A stretch of DNA of 43,108 bases from an uncultured Prevotellaceae bacterium (GTDB taxonomy: Bacteria > Bacteroidota > Bacteroidia > Bacteroidales > Bacteroidaceae). Location: contig ONMN01000014.1 of NCBI GenBank assembly GCA_900318885.1, forward strand, positions 1 to 43,108. Reading direction: 5' to 3'. The number at the start of each line of letters is the position of its first letter. Position 1 is the stretch's first letter. A program made the position numbers and the translations under genes. Below the pieces are notes generated by a model, which did no database searches, had not been told where the DNA came from, and was given only the letters and a program-made list of their open reading frames with translations. Below are positions 32,629 through 39,795 of this stretch, piece after piece.

Positions 32629-33495
32629 ATGACAAGATATTATAAGGTGGCAGGGCACGTGTTCTGTGTCAGTGGTGAGGCTGAGGTCTTTGCAATGATG
32701 GGGAACTATGCGCCGTTTGCCGTTCAAGGAACTGACGCTTTGTTTTCTTTGAGTGTGGAGAGCGGCGAGGTGCCTCTCTTTAAAGAAGAGCTGCGACAGG
32801 AAGACGAGGGACAGGACATTATCTGTGGTAAGACTGCCGACGGGCGGCCCGTATTTGAATTCCGCTGGTGGAACGAGACGGCAGGATGGCTGGTATGTAG
32901 TGCCGACTATCGCGAAGGACGACTCGTCACGACGGGACAACATACGAAGATGGGCATCGACAATGCTTTGATGGTGTTGTTTGCGCTGGCGACGGCAGGA
33001 TTGTCAACGGTGCTGTTCCATGCAGCCATTGTCAGCTATCAGGGTAAGGGCTATATGTTTTTAGGGCCGAGCGGCACGGGCAAGAGCACGCATGCCGGTT
33101 TGTGGCTGAAGTATATCGGTGGTACGGAACTGGCGAACGACGATAATCCTGTGGTGCGAATTGATGAGGTTGGCAACGGGGGAACCGTCGCCCGCGTTTA
33201 TGGGTCGCCGTGGAGCGGCAAGACGCCTTGCTATCGCAATGTGAGCTATCCGTTGGGTGGTATCGTGCTGTTGCATCAGGCACCCTATAATAAGATACGC
33301 CGTCTGACGGGTATTCATGCCTATGCGTCGTTGGTGTCGAGCATCAGTGGCAAGCGATGGGACGAACGCATTGCCGACGGACTGCACCAGACGGAGAACG
33401 TGCTGGCATCTTCGGTGCCGATGTGGTATCTAGAGTGTCTGCCTGACGAGGCAGCAGCGGTGTTGTGTTGCACGGAAATTAGTAAAGAGCAATAA
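32629..33495 (+). CDS. HPr-kinase-like ATPase of a PqqD/ABC cassette
   Basis: A 288-residue protein from the ATG at 32629 (MTRYYKVAGH). The C-terminal half is an HPr-kinase/PEP-carboxykinase-type P-loop domain: Walker A FLGPSGTGKS (residues 145-153), acidic pair in ANDDNPVV (Asp171, Asp172), and YGSPWSGKTPCYRN (191-204). The N-terminal ~110 residues resemble no domain I can name. No PTS-type HPr target is apparent nearby. Kinases of this type occur in some lasso-peptide clusters, where they phosphorylate the precursor peptide; that role is inferred here from the neighbours. The stop codon shares a base with the next start (TAATG). Confidence 0.85.
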   Translation: MTRYYKVAGHVFCVSGEAEVFAMMGNYAPFAVQGTDALFSLSVESGEVPLFKEELRQEDEGQDIICGKTADGRPVFEFRWWNETAGWLVCSADYREGRLVTTGQHTKMGIDNALMVLFALATAGLSTVLFHAAIVSYQGKGYMFLGPSGTGKSTHAGLWLKYIGGTELANDDNPVVRIDEVGNGGTVARVYGSPWSGKTPCYRNVSYPLGGIVLLHQAPYNKIRRLTGIHAYASLVSSISGKRWDERIADGLHQTENVLASSVPMWYLECLPDEAAAVLCCTEISKEQ

Positions 33496-33923
33496 TGATT
33501 ACTGACGAGCGGATATTGGAAGAAGCCATCCGACTGGTGGATGATGGTGTGAGCGTGACGCTGCCCGTCAACGGACAGAGCATGTTGCCGTTTATCATCG
33601 GAGGCAAGGAGAGCGTCATCCTAACGAAGCCCCTTCATGCGCAGGTAGGCGACATCGTGCTGGCCTGGGTGGAAGGTTGCCGCTATGTGGTCCACCGCAT
33701 CATTCGCATCGACGGTGAGCATGTTACGCTGATGGGTGATGGTAACATTGTTGGCGTGGAACATTGTACGACGGACGATGTTAAGGCGCTGGTGACCCAT
33801 GTGGTTGACGCCAAGGGCCAGACGCACGATATATATAATAGGTGGCGCCAGAAAGCTATGAAGGCTTGGTGGTATCTGCGTCCTATTAGAAGATACATTT
33901 TAGCAATATATAGACGATTATGA
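33495..33923 (+). CDS. S24/S26-like serine peptidase domain protein
   Basis: A 142-residue protein with a signal-peptidase-type fold. The catalytic Ser29 lies in NGQSMLPFI, followed by GDIVLAW and YVVHRIIRI with His67 where bacterial signal peptidase I has Lys, and MGDGN with Asp82. This Ser-His-Asp set is the ER/SipW-type arrangement. No N-terminal membrane anchor is visible; the C-terminal tail (WWYLRPIRRYILAIYRRL) is aromatic and basic and may associate with the membrane. The gene overlaps HPrK by 1 bp and PqqD by 4 bp. In this cassette it is a candidate leader-removing peptidase, but that is inference. Confidence 0.82.
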   Translation: MITDERILEEAIRLVDDGVSVTLPVNGQSMLPFIIGGKESVILTKPLHAQVGDIVLAWVEGCRYVVHRIIRIDGEHVTLMGDGNIVGVEHCTTDDVKALVTHVVDAKGQTHDIYNRWRQKAMKAWWYLRPIRRYILAIYRRL

Positions 33924-34189
33924 AAATCAAGAAAGGATTTGTGCTGCGCGAAGTGTGTGGCGAACATGTGATAGTAGGCGAAGGCCTTGGTGCTGTGAAT
34001 TTCGGCAAGCTGCTGGCCCTGAACGAGACGGCAGCCTGGTTGTGGAAACAAGCTGTGGAGCAGGAAGACTTCACGGCAGAGTCGCTGACGGAGAAGCTCT
34101 GCGAGGAGTATGACGTCGAGCCGGCTGCAGCCCGTAAGGACGTCGAAGGCATCCTTGCCCAATGGCAGGAAGTCGAAGTTGTTGAGTAA
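33920..34189 (+). CDS. PqqD-like peptide-recognition protein
   Basis: An 89-residue PqqD-family protein, the small winged-helix type that acts as a RiPP recognition element (RRE) binding precursor leader peptides. The sheet-forming start KKGFVLREVCGEHVIVGEG and the following LLALNETAAWLWKQA are characteristic. The frame overlaps the S26-like gene by 4 bp, so the proteins are likely made together. Its presence suggests a ribosomally made peptide substrate, though none was identified in the window. Confidence 0.85.
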   Translation: MKIKKGFVLREVCGEHVIVGEGLGAVNFGKLLALNETAAWLWKQAVEQEDFTAESLTEKLCEEYDVEPAAARKDVEGILAQWQEVEVVE

Positions 34190-34214
34190 TCCGTTCAATC
34201 TGCGTAATCTGTGG
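34188..34214. repeat. 9-bp tandem repeat at the PqqD/ABC junction
   Basis: AATCCGTTC, AATCTGCGT and AATCTGTGG start at 34188, 34197 and 34206, the first overlapping the PqqD stop codon. It fills most of the 35-bp gap. Confidence 0.75.
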
Positions 34215-34224
34215 TCGTAAAAGC

Positions 34225-35811
34225 ATGAAGTACGTAGTCTGGTTGTGGACAAACTCTCGTGGCATCCGCTGGAATTCGGCGGTCCGTATTGTGATTGGCA
34301 TCGTGCAGGTCGCACTGGGACTGCTGATGATATTGCTCAGCAAGCGGTTTATTGACGAGACCATCCGTACGGGTTCGTTTGACGATGTGCTCCGTATGGT
34401 TCTTTGGCTCGTGCTGACCGTTGTGGGTGGTGTCGTGCTCCGACAGGTTGGTTTCTGGTTGACCACAACGGCAGGTGTCCGTCAGACGAATGCCCTACGA
34501 CTGCGTATCTTCAGTAGCCTGTTCCGTCGCCAGCTCTTCGACGGTGACGAGTTGCACTCAGGCGATATTACCTCACGACTGGCAAAGGACATCGATCAGG
34601 TGAGTGGCGTCAGCACCGACACCATTCCCCAGATGGTGATTACGATGATACAGCTCAGCGGTGCTTTCCTGCTCATGCAATGGTTTGATACCCGTCTGGC
34701 TTGGGCCTTGTTGTTGCTGACGCCGCTGGCTATCGTCTTTGGCAAGCTTATCGCTCGTCGTTTGCGACAGATGACACTCGACATCCGTAAGGACGAGAGC
34801 CGCATCCAGATGCAGGTACAGGAGGGTATGGAACATAATGCCGTGTTGCGTTCCTTAGGCAGTGAAGAGTGGGTGACCAACCGTCTCGACACCATGCAGC
34901 AGCGATTGAAAGGCAACGTCATCCGTCGCTTGCGATTCACGGTTGTCACACGACTCATTATGGGCTGTGCCTTCGGACTGGGTTATTTGTTGGCATTCGT
35001 CTGGGGTGGCATTGGCCTGCGTAATGGTACTATTACGTTTGGCGTGATGACTTCGTTCCTGCAACTCGTCGGTATGATTCAGCATCCTATTCTCCAACTG
35101 CTGAACATGGTGCCTGGCATTATTCATGCTACAGCCAGTATCGACCGTTTGGAGGAGTTGGAGAAGGCTGAGGGAAGAAGTAAGAGGGAAGACGGAAGAG
35201 GGAAGATGGATGATGGAGGTATCCGATTTGAAGACGTGAGTTTCCGCTATGCTAAAGGTGACCGCGAAATACTGAACCATTTCACCCATGAGTTTAAGCC
35301 CGGCACGAAGACGGCCATTATGGGCGAGACGGGTATTGGCAAGACAACGGTGTTCCGCCTGATTCTCGGTCTTATTCAACCCACGGAGGGTAAGGTTACT
35401 GTGGGTGGTGACTGCTGTTTCGTACCGCAGGGTAACACGCTGATGAGTGGTACTATTCGTTATAACCTTCAATTGGCGAACCCCGATGCTACTGACGACG
35501 AATTGCGTAAGGTGCTGCACGTGGCTTGTGCCGATTTCGCCTTCGACCTGTTGGAGGGTGTCGATACCGAACTTGGTGAACGTGGTGGCGGTCTTAGCGA
35601 GGGTCAGGCACAACGTATCGCCATTGCCCGCGGTTTGCTGCGTAATGGCGGCATCCTCCTGCTTGACGAAATCAGTAGTTCGCTCGACGAAGCGACGGAG
35701 CAGAAACTGTTCTCCCGTCTGTTTGAAGCATTCCCTTCCACCACCGTCCTACTCATCACGCATCGTTCCGTCGTTGCGGACCTGTGCGATGAAGTGGTAC
35801 GTTTCAGTTGA
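34225..35811 (+). CDS. ABC exporter, fused membrane and ATPase domains
   Basis: A 528-residue inner-membrane half-transporter. Residues ~15-300 carry about six hydrophobic helices (type-1 exporter TMD), and ~330-528 the ATPase: Walker A GETGIGKTT, Q-loop FVPQG, signature LSEGQ (one change from LSGGQ), Walker B ILLLDE, D-loop SSLDEAT and switch His in LITHR. It probably dimerises. As the last gene of the HPrK-S26-PqqD cassette, it is a candidate exporter of a modified peptide. No N-terminal C39 peptidase domain is present, so cleavage, if any, would need another protein. The TMD-NBD linker (~316-330) is encoded by a 14-bp tandem repeat. Confidence 0.88.
   Translation: MKYVVWLWTNSRGIRWNSAVRIVIGIVQVALGLLMILLSKRFIDETIRTGSFDDVLRMVLWLVLTVVGGVVLRQVGFWLTTTAGVRQTNALRLRIFSSLFRRQLFDGDELHSGDITSRLAKDIDQVSGVSTDTIPQMVITMIQLSGAFLLMQWFDTRLAWALLLLTPLAIVFGKLIARRLRQMTLDIRKDESRIQMQVQEGMEHNAVLRSLGSEEWVTNRLDTMQQRLKGNVIRRLRFTVVTRLIMGCAFGLGYLLAFVWGGIGLRNGTITFGVMTSFLQLVGMIQHPILQLLNMVPGIIHATASIDRLEELEKAEGRSKREDGRGKMDDGGIRFEDVSFRYAKGDREILNHFTHEFKPGTKTAIMGETGIGKTTVFRLILGLIQPTEGKVTVGGDCCFVPQGNTLMSGTIRYNLQLANPDATDDELRKVLHVACADFAFDLLEGVDTELGERGGGLSEGQAQRIAIARGLLRNGGILLLDEISSSLDEATEQKLFSRLFEAFPSTTVLLITHRSVVADLCDEVVRFS
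35171..35212. repeat. 14-bp tandem repeat encoding the ABC linker
   Basis: Three 14-bp units, each beginning AGGGAAGA, at 35171, 35185 and 35199. Fourteen is not a multiple of 3, so copies are read in different frames; the 42-bp total preserves the frame. Confidence 0.9.
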
Positions 35812-35819
35812 TGGTATCT

Positions 35820-36800
35820 TTATCCTAACCGTTGTCTGCACGCTTCAAGGATGGCCAAGAGATCATCCGTTTTTTCTGCGCGGAGCATAGCGATACGGGT
35901 TTCGCGAAAATTGGGAATGCCCTTGAAGATGGGGGAGGCGGCCAGATGGCGACGGGTATGCAGGATGCCGCAGAGCTCGGCGGACTTTCCTTTGGAGCGC
36001 ATCTCCTCCGTATCGCAACGTTCGATGTTGATGCGCAGCTGTTCTTTCAGGACGTCAATCTTTTCGCTGAGTGTGAGTTCCTGGCGACTGAATATCCAAG
36101 GGCATCCAAAGGTGGCACGACCAATCATCACAGCGTCGACGCCATAAGTGTCGAAGGCTTTGTCGGCATCGTCCAACGACTTGATGTCGCCATTACCAAT
36201 GATGGGGATATGGATGCGAGGATTGCGCTTTACCTCACCGATAAGCGTCCAATCGGCATTGCCCGTGTACATCTGACTGCGGGTGCGACCATGAATGGTC
36301 AGTGCCTGAATACCACAGTCCTGCAACTGTTCGGCCAATGTGGTGATGATGAGTTGTTCGTGGTTCCAGCCCAAGCGGGTCTTCGCGGTGACGGGTAATT
36401 TTACGGCCTGTACTACCTTCTGTGTAATCTCCAGCATCTTGGGGATGTTTTGTAGCATACCGGCACCAGCGCCCTTGCCTGCAACCTTCTTTACAGGACA
36501 GCCGAAGTTCAGGTCGATGAGGTCCGGACCTGCCTGTTCGACTATCTTTGCGGCCTCTACCATTGCGTCGACGTCACGACCGTAAATCTGAATACCTACG
36601 GGCCGTTCCTCGTCGCTGATGGTGAGTTTCTTTACTGTCGACTTCACGTCGCGTACGAGTGCCTCAGCACTGACAAATTCCGTATAAACCATTGCGGCAC
36701 CGAAGCGTTTACACAGCATGCGGAAGCCAATATCCGTCACGTCTTCCATTGGGGCCAGGAAAACAGGCCGCTCGCCTAATTCTATGTTTCCAATCTTCAT
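35820..36800 (-). CDS. dusB: tRNA dihydrouridine synthase (DusB family)
   Basis: A 326-residue FMN enzyme reducing uridine to dihydrouridine in tRNA. The FMN barrel opens LAPMEDVTDIGFR, with the catalytic Cys101 in LNFGCP and GNGDI and GRATFGCPW for FMN phosphate binding. The C-terminal helical domain GILHTRRHLAASPIFKGIP is typical. The start is ATG 36800. The stop is 8 bp from the convergent ABC gene. It lies 40 bp downstream of the dprA stop, a gap filled with a 21-bp repeat. Confidence 0.93.
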   Translation of the reverse strand: MKIGNIELGERPVFLAPMEDVTDIGFRMLCKRFGAAMVYTEFVSAEALVRDVKSTVKKLTISDEERPVGIQIYGRDVDAMVEAAKIVEQAGPDLIDLNFGCPVKKVAGKGAGAGMLQNIPKMLEITQKVVQAVKLPVTAKTRLGWNHEQLIITTLAEQLQDCGIQALTIHGRTRSQMYTGNADWTLIGEVKRNPRIHIPIIGNGDIKSLDDADKAFDTYGVDAVMIGRATFGCPWIFSRQELTLSEKIDVLKEQLRINIERCDTEEMRSKGKSAELCGILHTRRHLAASPIFKGIPNFRETRIAMLRAEKTDDLLAILEACRQRLG

Positions 36801-36802
36801 TT

Positions 36803-36844
36803 CTCTTACTTCTTACCTCTCACCTCTCACTTCTTACCTCTTAG
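36803..36844. repeat. 21-bp tandem repeat at the dprA/dusB junction
   Basis: Two 21-bp pyrimidine-rich units (36803-36823 and 36824-36844; core CTTCTTACCTCT). The second overlaps the dprA stop codon (36841-36843), so nearly the whole junction is repeat. Confidence 0.85.
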
Positions 36845-37953
36845 CTCACCAAGTGGTATGTTCCGCCTGCCAGCGGCTTTACGATTCCCTTCATCTCCAG
36901 CGAGAAGAGTAGTGCCGTGAGTTGTCCGATGGGGACATTGCTCTTGACGCTGATGATGTTCAGTTGCAGGTCGTTTGTTTGCTGAAGCAGTCCGACAACC
37001 TGCTGTTCTTCAGGCGTGAGGTCAGGAAACAGTTGACGCTCCACAGCCTCTGGTTTTTGCTGCATCGTCTGCCAACCTAAACTCTCCAATAGGTCCTCTG
37101 CCGATGTGATGAGGGCTGCCGTATTGTTGCGAATCATCTTGTTGCAGCCCTCGCTGAAAGGCATACCTACTGCGCCAGGGAAGGCAAAGACGTCGCGTCC
37201 GTACTCTTGGGCAATGCGGCAAGTGATGAGGCCTCCGCCCTTGATGGCGCTCTCAACGAGAATGGTGGCATCCGACATACCTGCCACAATGCGGTTGCGC
37301 TGGCGGAAATTGTTAGGCAGCGCCTCTGTCTGACTCATATACTCCGTCAGCAGTCCTCCCTGCGACAGCATCCTAACGGCATCTTTGCGATGGTGAGGCG
37401 GATAGATCTGGTCCAGACCGTGAGCCAACACAGCGACAGTCTCGAATCCCTGTTCAAGGGCATTACGATGGGCGCAGATATCAATGCCGTACGCCAGTCC
37501 GCTGACAATCAACACCTGCGGACACAGCGTGCGGAGGTCAGTAATGAGCCGTCGGACGATATCCTGTCCGTAGGTGGTGCAATGGCGTGTTCCAACGATG
37601 TTTATCACATGTCCTTGGTTGAGGTCGGCACTACCTTTGTAATAGAGTAGCAGTGGAGCATCAGGACACTCGCAGAGGCGTTGGGGATAGTCGGTGTCAC
37701 CGATGGTCAGCACGCGGATGTTGTTCTTTGTGACGAACTCCATCTCGGCCGCTGCTCTGTGCAGTGCGTCGTCCCAATGTTTCATCGATTCACGCAATCG
37801 CGGCGTAGCCTCTGGCACTACATCACCAATGTCGTTGCGGTGTTCATAGACGGCTTGGCTACTGCCCAGTGCTTGGTACAGCTGAAGTGCCATTTGCTGG
37901 TTGAAACCCGTCATGCGGGTCAGGGCTATGGAGTAGTATATTTCGTCTGTCAT
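36841..37953 (-). CDS. dprA: DNA-processing protein DprA
   Basis: A 370-residue protein that loads RecA on single-stranded DNA taken up in natural transformation. The Rossmann core contains IVGTRHCTTYG, VSGLAYGIDICAH, NNFRQRNRIVAG and KGGGLITCRIA, all family hallmarks. A SAM-like N-terminal region (~1-80) and a C-terminal winged helix (~305-370) complete the full-length layout. The ATG overlaps the thioesterase stop by 4 bp. Confidence 0.94.
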   Translation of the reverse strand: MTDEIYYSIALTRMTGFNQQMALQLYQALGSSQAVYEHRNDIGDVVPEATPRLRESMKHWDDALHRAAAEMEFVTKNNIRVLTIGDTDYPQRLCECPDAPLLLYYKGSADLNQGHVINIVGTRHCTTYGQDIVRRLITDLRTLCPQVLIVSGLAYGIDICAHRNALEQGFETVAVLAHGLDQIYPPHHRKDAVRMLSQGGLLTEYMSQTEALPNNFRQRNRIVAGMSDATILVESAIKGGGLITCRIAQEYGRDVFAFPGAVGMPFSEGCNKMIRNNTAALITSAEDLLESLGWQTMQQKPEAVERQLFPDLTPEEQQVVGLLQQTNDLQLNIISVKSNVPIGQLTALLFSLEMKGIVKPLAGGTYHLVS

Positions 37954-38360
37954 TTCGAATTCAGATAATTACGAAAGGCCTGGTCGTAGTCTTCGCTGTT
38001 GCCCAGTCGTCCGTTGATGAGGCAAACTAACGTGATGTCGCCTTTGAAGCAGAGCGCCTCGTCGCTGGCACGGAAAATAGACTGGTGGAAGATGTATTTG
38101 ATGCCATCCTTTTCAAGCCACAGGCGCGAGATGAACTCATCGTCGCAGCGCAGGGGAGTCTTGAAGTCCAGCTTCATACGTGCCACCACAGCGTCGACAC
38201 CTTTTGCGTGCATCTCGGCAAACGACAGTCCGCACTGTTTCAGGAACAGGTGACGGGTGTGTTCTGTATAGTGGAGGTAGTTGGCGTTGTTCACAATGCC
38301 TTCGATGTCGCACTCATAGTCGCGCACCTCCATGCGGGTTTCGAAAATAAATTTATCCAT
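37950..38360 (-). CDS. Hotdog-fold acyl-CoA thioesterase (YbgC/FadM type)
   Basis: A 136-residue single hotdog domain. The active-site region RDYECDIEGIVNNANYLHY corresponds to the family's D-x-x-G-x-V-x-x-x-x-Y pattern, with Asp18 as the likely catalytic acid. Such enzymes hydrolyse short- or medium-chain acyl-CoA thioesters in the cytosol. It overlaps dprA by 4 bp, and lies 43 bp downstream of DUF2851 across an 8-bp tandem array. Confidence 0.88.
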   Translation of the reverse strand: MDKFIFETRMEVRDYECDIEGIVNNANYLHYTEHTRHLFLKQCGLSFAEMHAKGVDAVVARMKLDFKTPLRCDDEFISRLWLEKDGIKYIFHQSIFRASDEALCFKGDITLVCLINGRLGNSEDYDQAFRNYLNSK

Positions 38361-38369
38361 TCTTTTTTT

Positions 38370-38409
38370 CGTTATTTCGTTATTTCGCTATAACGTTATA
38401 TCGTTATTC
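38370..38409. repeat. 8-bp tandem array at the DUF2851/thioesterase junction
   Basis: CGTTATTT, CGTTATTT, CGCTATAA, CGTTATAT and CGTTATTC begin at 38370, 38378, 38386, 38394 and 38402. The last overlaps the DUF2851 stop codon (38404-38406). Confidence 0.92.
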
Positions 38410-39705
38410 CGATTTCTTTTTCAAATATTCATAACCAATGCGGCAGCGCAGGCAGTCCTTTTTGTCGCAGTATTCCTTCTTCAGTTGGATAAGGGCCTGC
38501 GAGTCACCTGCCGACCTGACCTCCAGACCGCACTCCTGCCACATACGGATGATATGGTTGTTCTCGGGCTTGAGCTGTTCCAGGAAGTCGAACGCCCTGT
38601 CGCACAGTTCCTCCCGCGAGGTATGACGGCCATAGGCGAAGAGTACGGGTACGCAGGTGTTGATGATAAGCAGATTGATGCTGAAAGGCGACAGGTGCTT
38701 GGCATTGCGCACACTTTCTGAACCAAACGTGTAGTGCGTTTCCCAGTAGGGCGTCACTTGCGTCTTCAGCCGTTCGCTGAGACTTATCATATCCCTGCAC
38801 TCGATGAGTTGTGAGAGTCCTGCCTGGTGCTGGTAGTAGAGGTTTGCCAACTGCGCAATACGGATATGCGGAAAGTTTTGCGGACGCAGTCGAAGGAACC
38901 GCCATTGCTTATAATCCATGGGTTGCATGGAAAATTTATGAGCCAGATATTGGTACTCGTTGCGCAATTTGGCAAAGTAGCCTTCGTTCAAGGCATCCTT
39001 CTGATAACGCTCAGGGATGGCCTCTAGTTCCAAGAGTCCTGCCTGTCCCATGAAGATAGCCTCTATCTGAAAGAGGTCATCACGATGTTTCGCCACCGCA
39101 CTCAGGGGAATATGGCGTGCCCACTCCTCGAAGGCATCACCGTTGATACCGAAGCCGTAGTTGCGGGCAAGGGTCATAAAGTATGCATCCTCCCACGAAC
39201 CATTTGCCAGCCGCGCCCGTTGTTCGATGGCGACGGTCTTTTGTTCTAAGCGTTCCGTCTGCAGGGCTGCCATCCACGAATGGATGGTCAGACGCGTCAA
39301 TTCTGGAATGATACGATAGCAAGGAGGGTAGGAATCAGTCTTGATGAGTTCATCGTAGTTGTCTTTAATGGTCTGCGGTACTTGCAACACCAGTTGGGGT
39401 ACGTAGTCACCCTTTTGTGTCTGTACGTCACGGTCGGCCTCACCCACCACATGAAGTATCACATTATTATAGTTAGCATCACGTTCGTGGCCATGCTGAT
39501 ACCAGTGTGACGAGCGGTCGTGAATCTCGACATTACCCACCCATAGCGTACCGCCAATCTTTACTTTGGCGTTGAAGAAGTCAGGCCCCGCATTCCTATT
39601 ATGGAGTCCAGGATCGATGATTTCCACCACTCGTCCGTCGGTGGTTTCAAGTCCCGTAGCAGGCCATAGCTTATGTTTCCAGCAATAATGCAGAAGTTGT
39701 TCCAT
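38404..39705 (-). CDS. DUF2851 family protein
   Basis: A 433-residue Bacteroidota protein matching DUF2851. The ATG at 39705 (MEQLLHYCWKHKLWP) is chosen because the extension to 39738 reads through the promoter. Conserved blocks are NAGPDFFNAKVKIGGTLWVGNVEIH (a nuclease-like beta-hairpin region with acidic residues) and SHWYQHGHERDANYNNVILHVV. The C-terminus carries cysteines in YCDKKDCLRC that may bind zinc. A nuclease-like role is possible but I know of no demonstrated function. The transcript would be nearly leaderless. Confidence 0.85.
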   Translation of the reverse strand: MEQLLHYCWKHKLWPATGLETTDGRVVEIIDPGLHNRNAGPDFFNAKVKIGGTLWVGNVEIHDRSSHWYQHGHERDANYNNVILHVVGEADRDVQTQKGDYVPQLVLQVPQTIKDNYDELIKTDSYPPCYRIIPELTRLTIHSWMAALQTERLEQKTVAIEQRARLANGSWEDAYFMTLARNYGFGINGDAFEEWARHIPLSAVAKHRDDLFQIEAIFMGQAGLLELEAIPERYQKDALNEGYFAKLRNEYQYLAHKFSMQPMDYKQWRFLRLRPQNFPHIRIAQLANLYYQHQAGLSQLIECRDMISLSERLKTQVTPYWETHYTFGSESVRNAKHLSPFSINLLIINTCVPVLFAYGRHTSREELCDRAFDFLEQLKPENNHIIRMWQECGLEVRSAGDSQALIQLKKEYCDKKDCLRCRIGYEYLKKKSE

Positions 39706-39709
39706 GCTG

Positions 39710-39717
39710 CAAAAATA
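39710..39717 (-). promoter_or_regulatory. -7 element for DUF2851
   Basis: Minus-strand TATTTTTG followed by CAGC and the ATG at 39705; the predicted leader is about 2 nt. Confidence 0.6.
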
Positions 39718-39738
39718 CAAAAAAAACACCAATAACAA

Positions 39739-39768
39739 TTGCCAATTATCATTTTTTTTGTATCTTTG
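39739..39768 (+). promoter_or_regulatory. Promoter for rnr-kdgK
   Basis: A -33-like TTG (39739-39741) lies 19 bp before TATCTTTG (39761-39768). A leader of about 25 nt is predicted. Two 7-bp AATTGCC/AATTATC units overlap the -33 region. Confidence 0.68.
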
Positions 39769-39795
39769 CCATCAGAAACTTAAAAACGAACGGCT

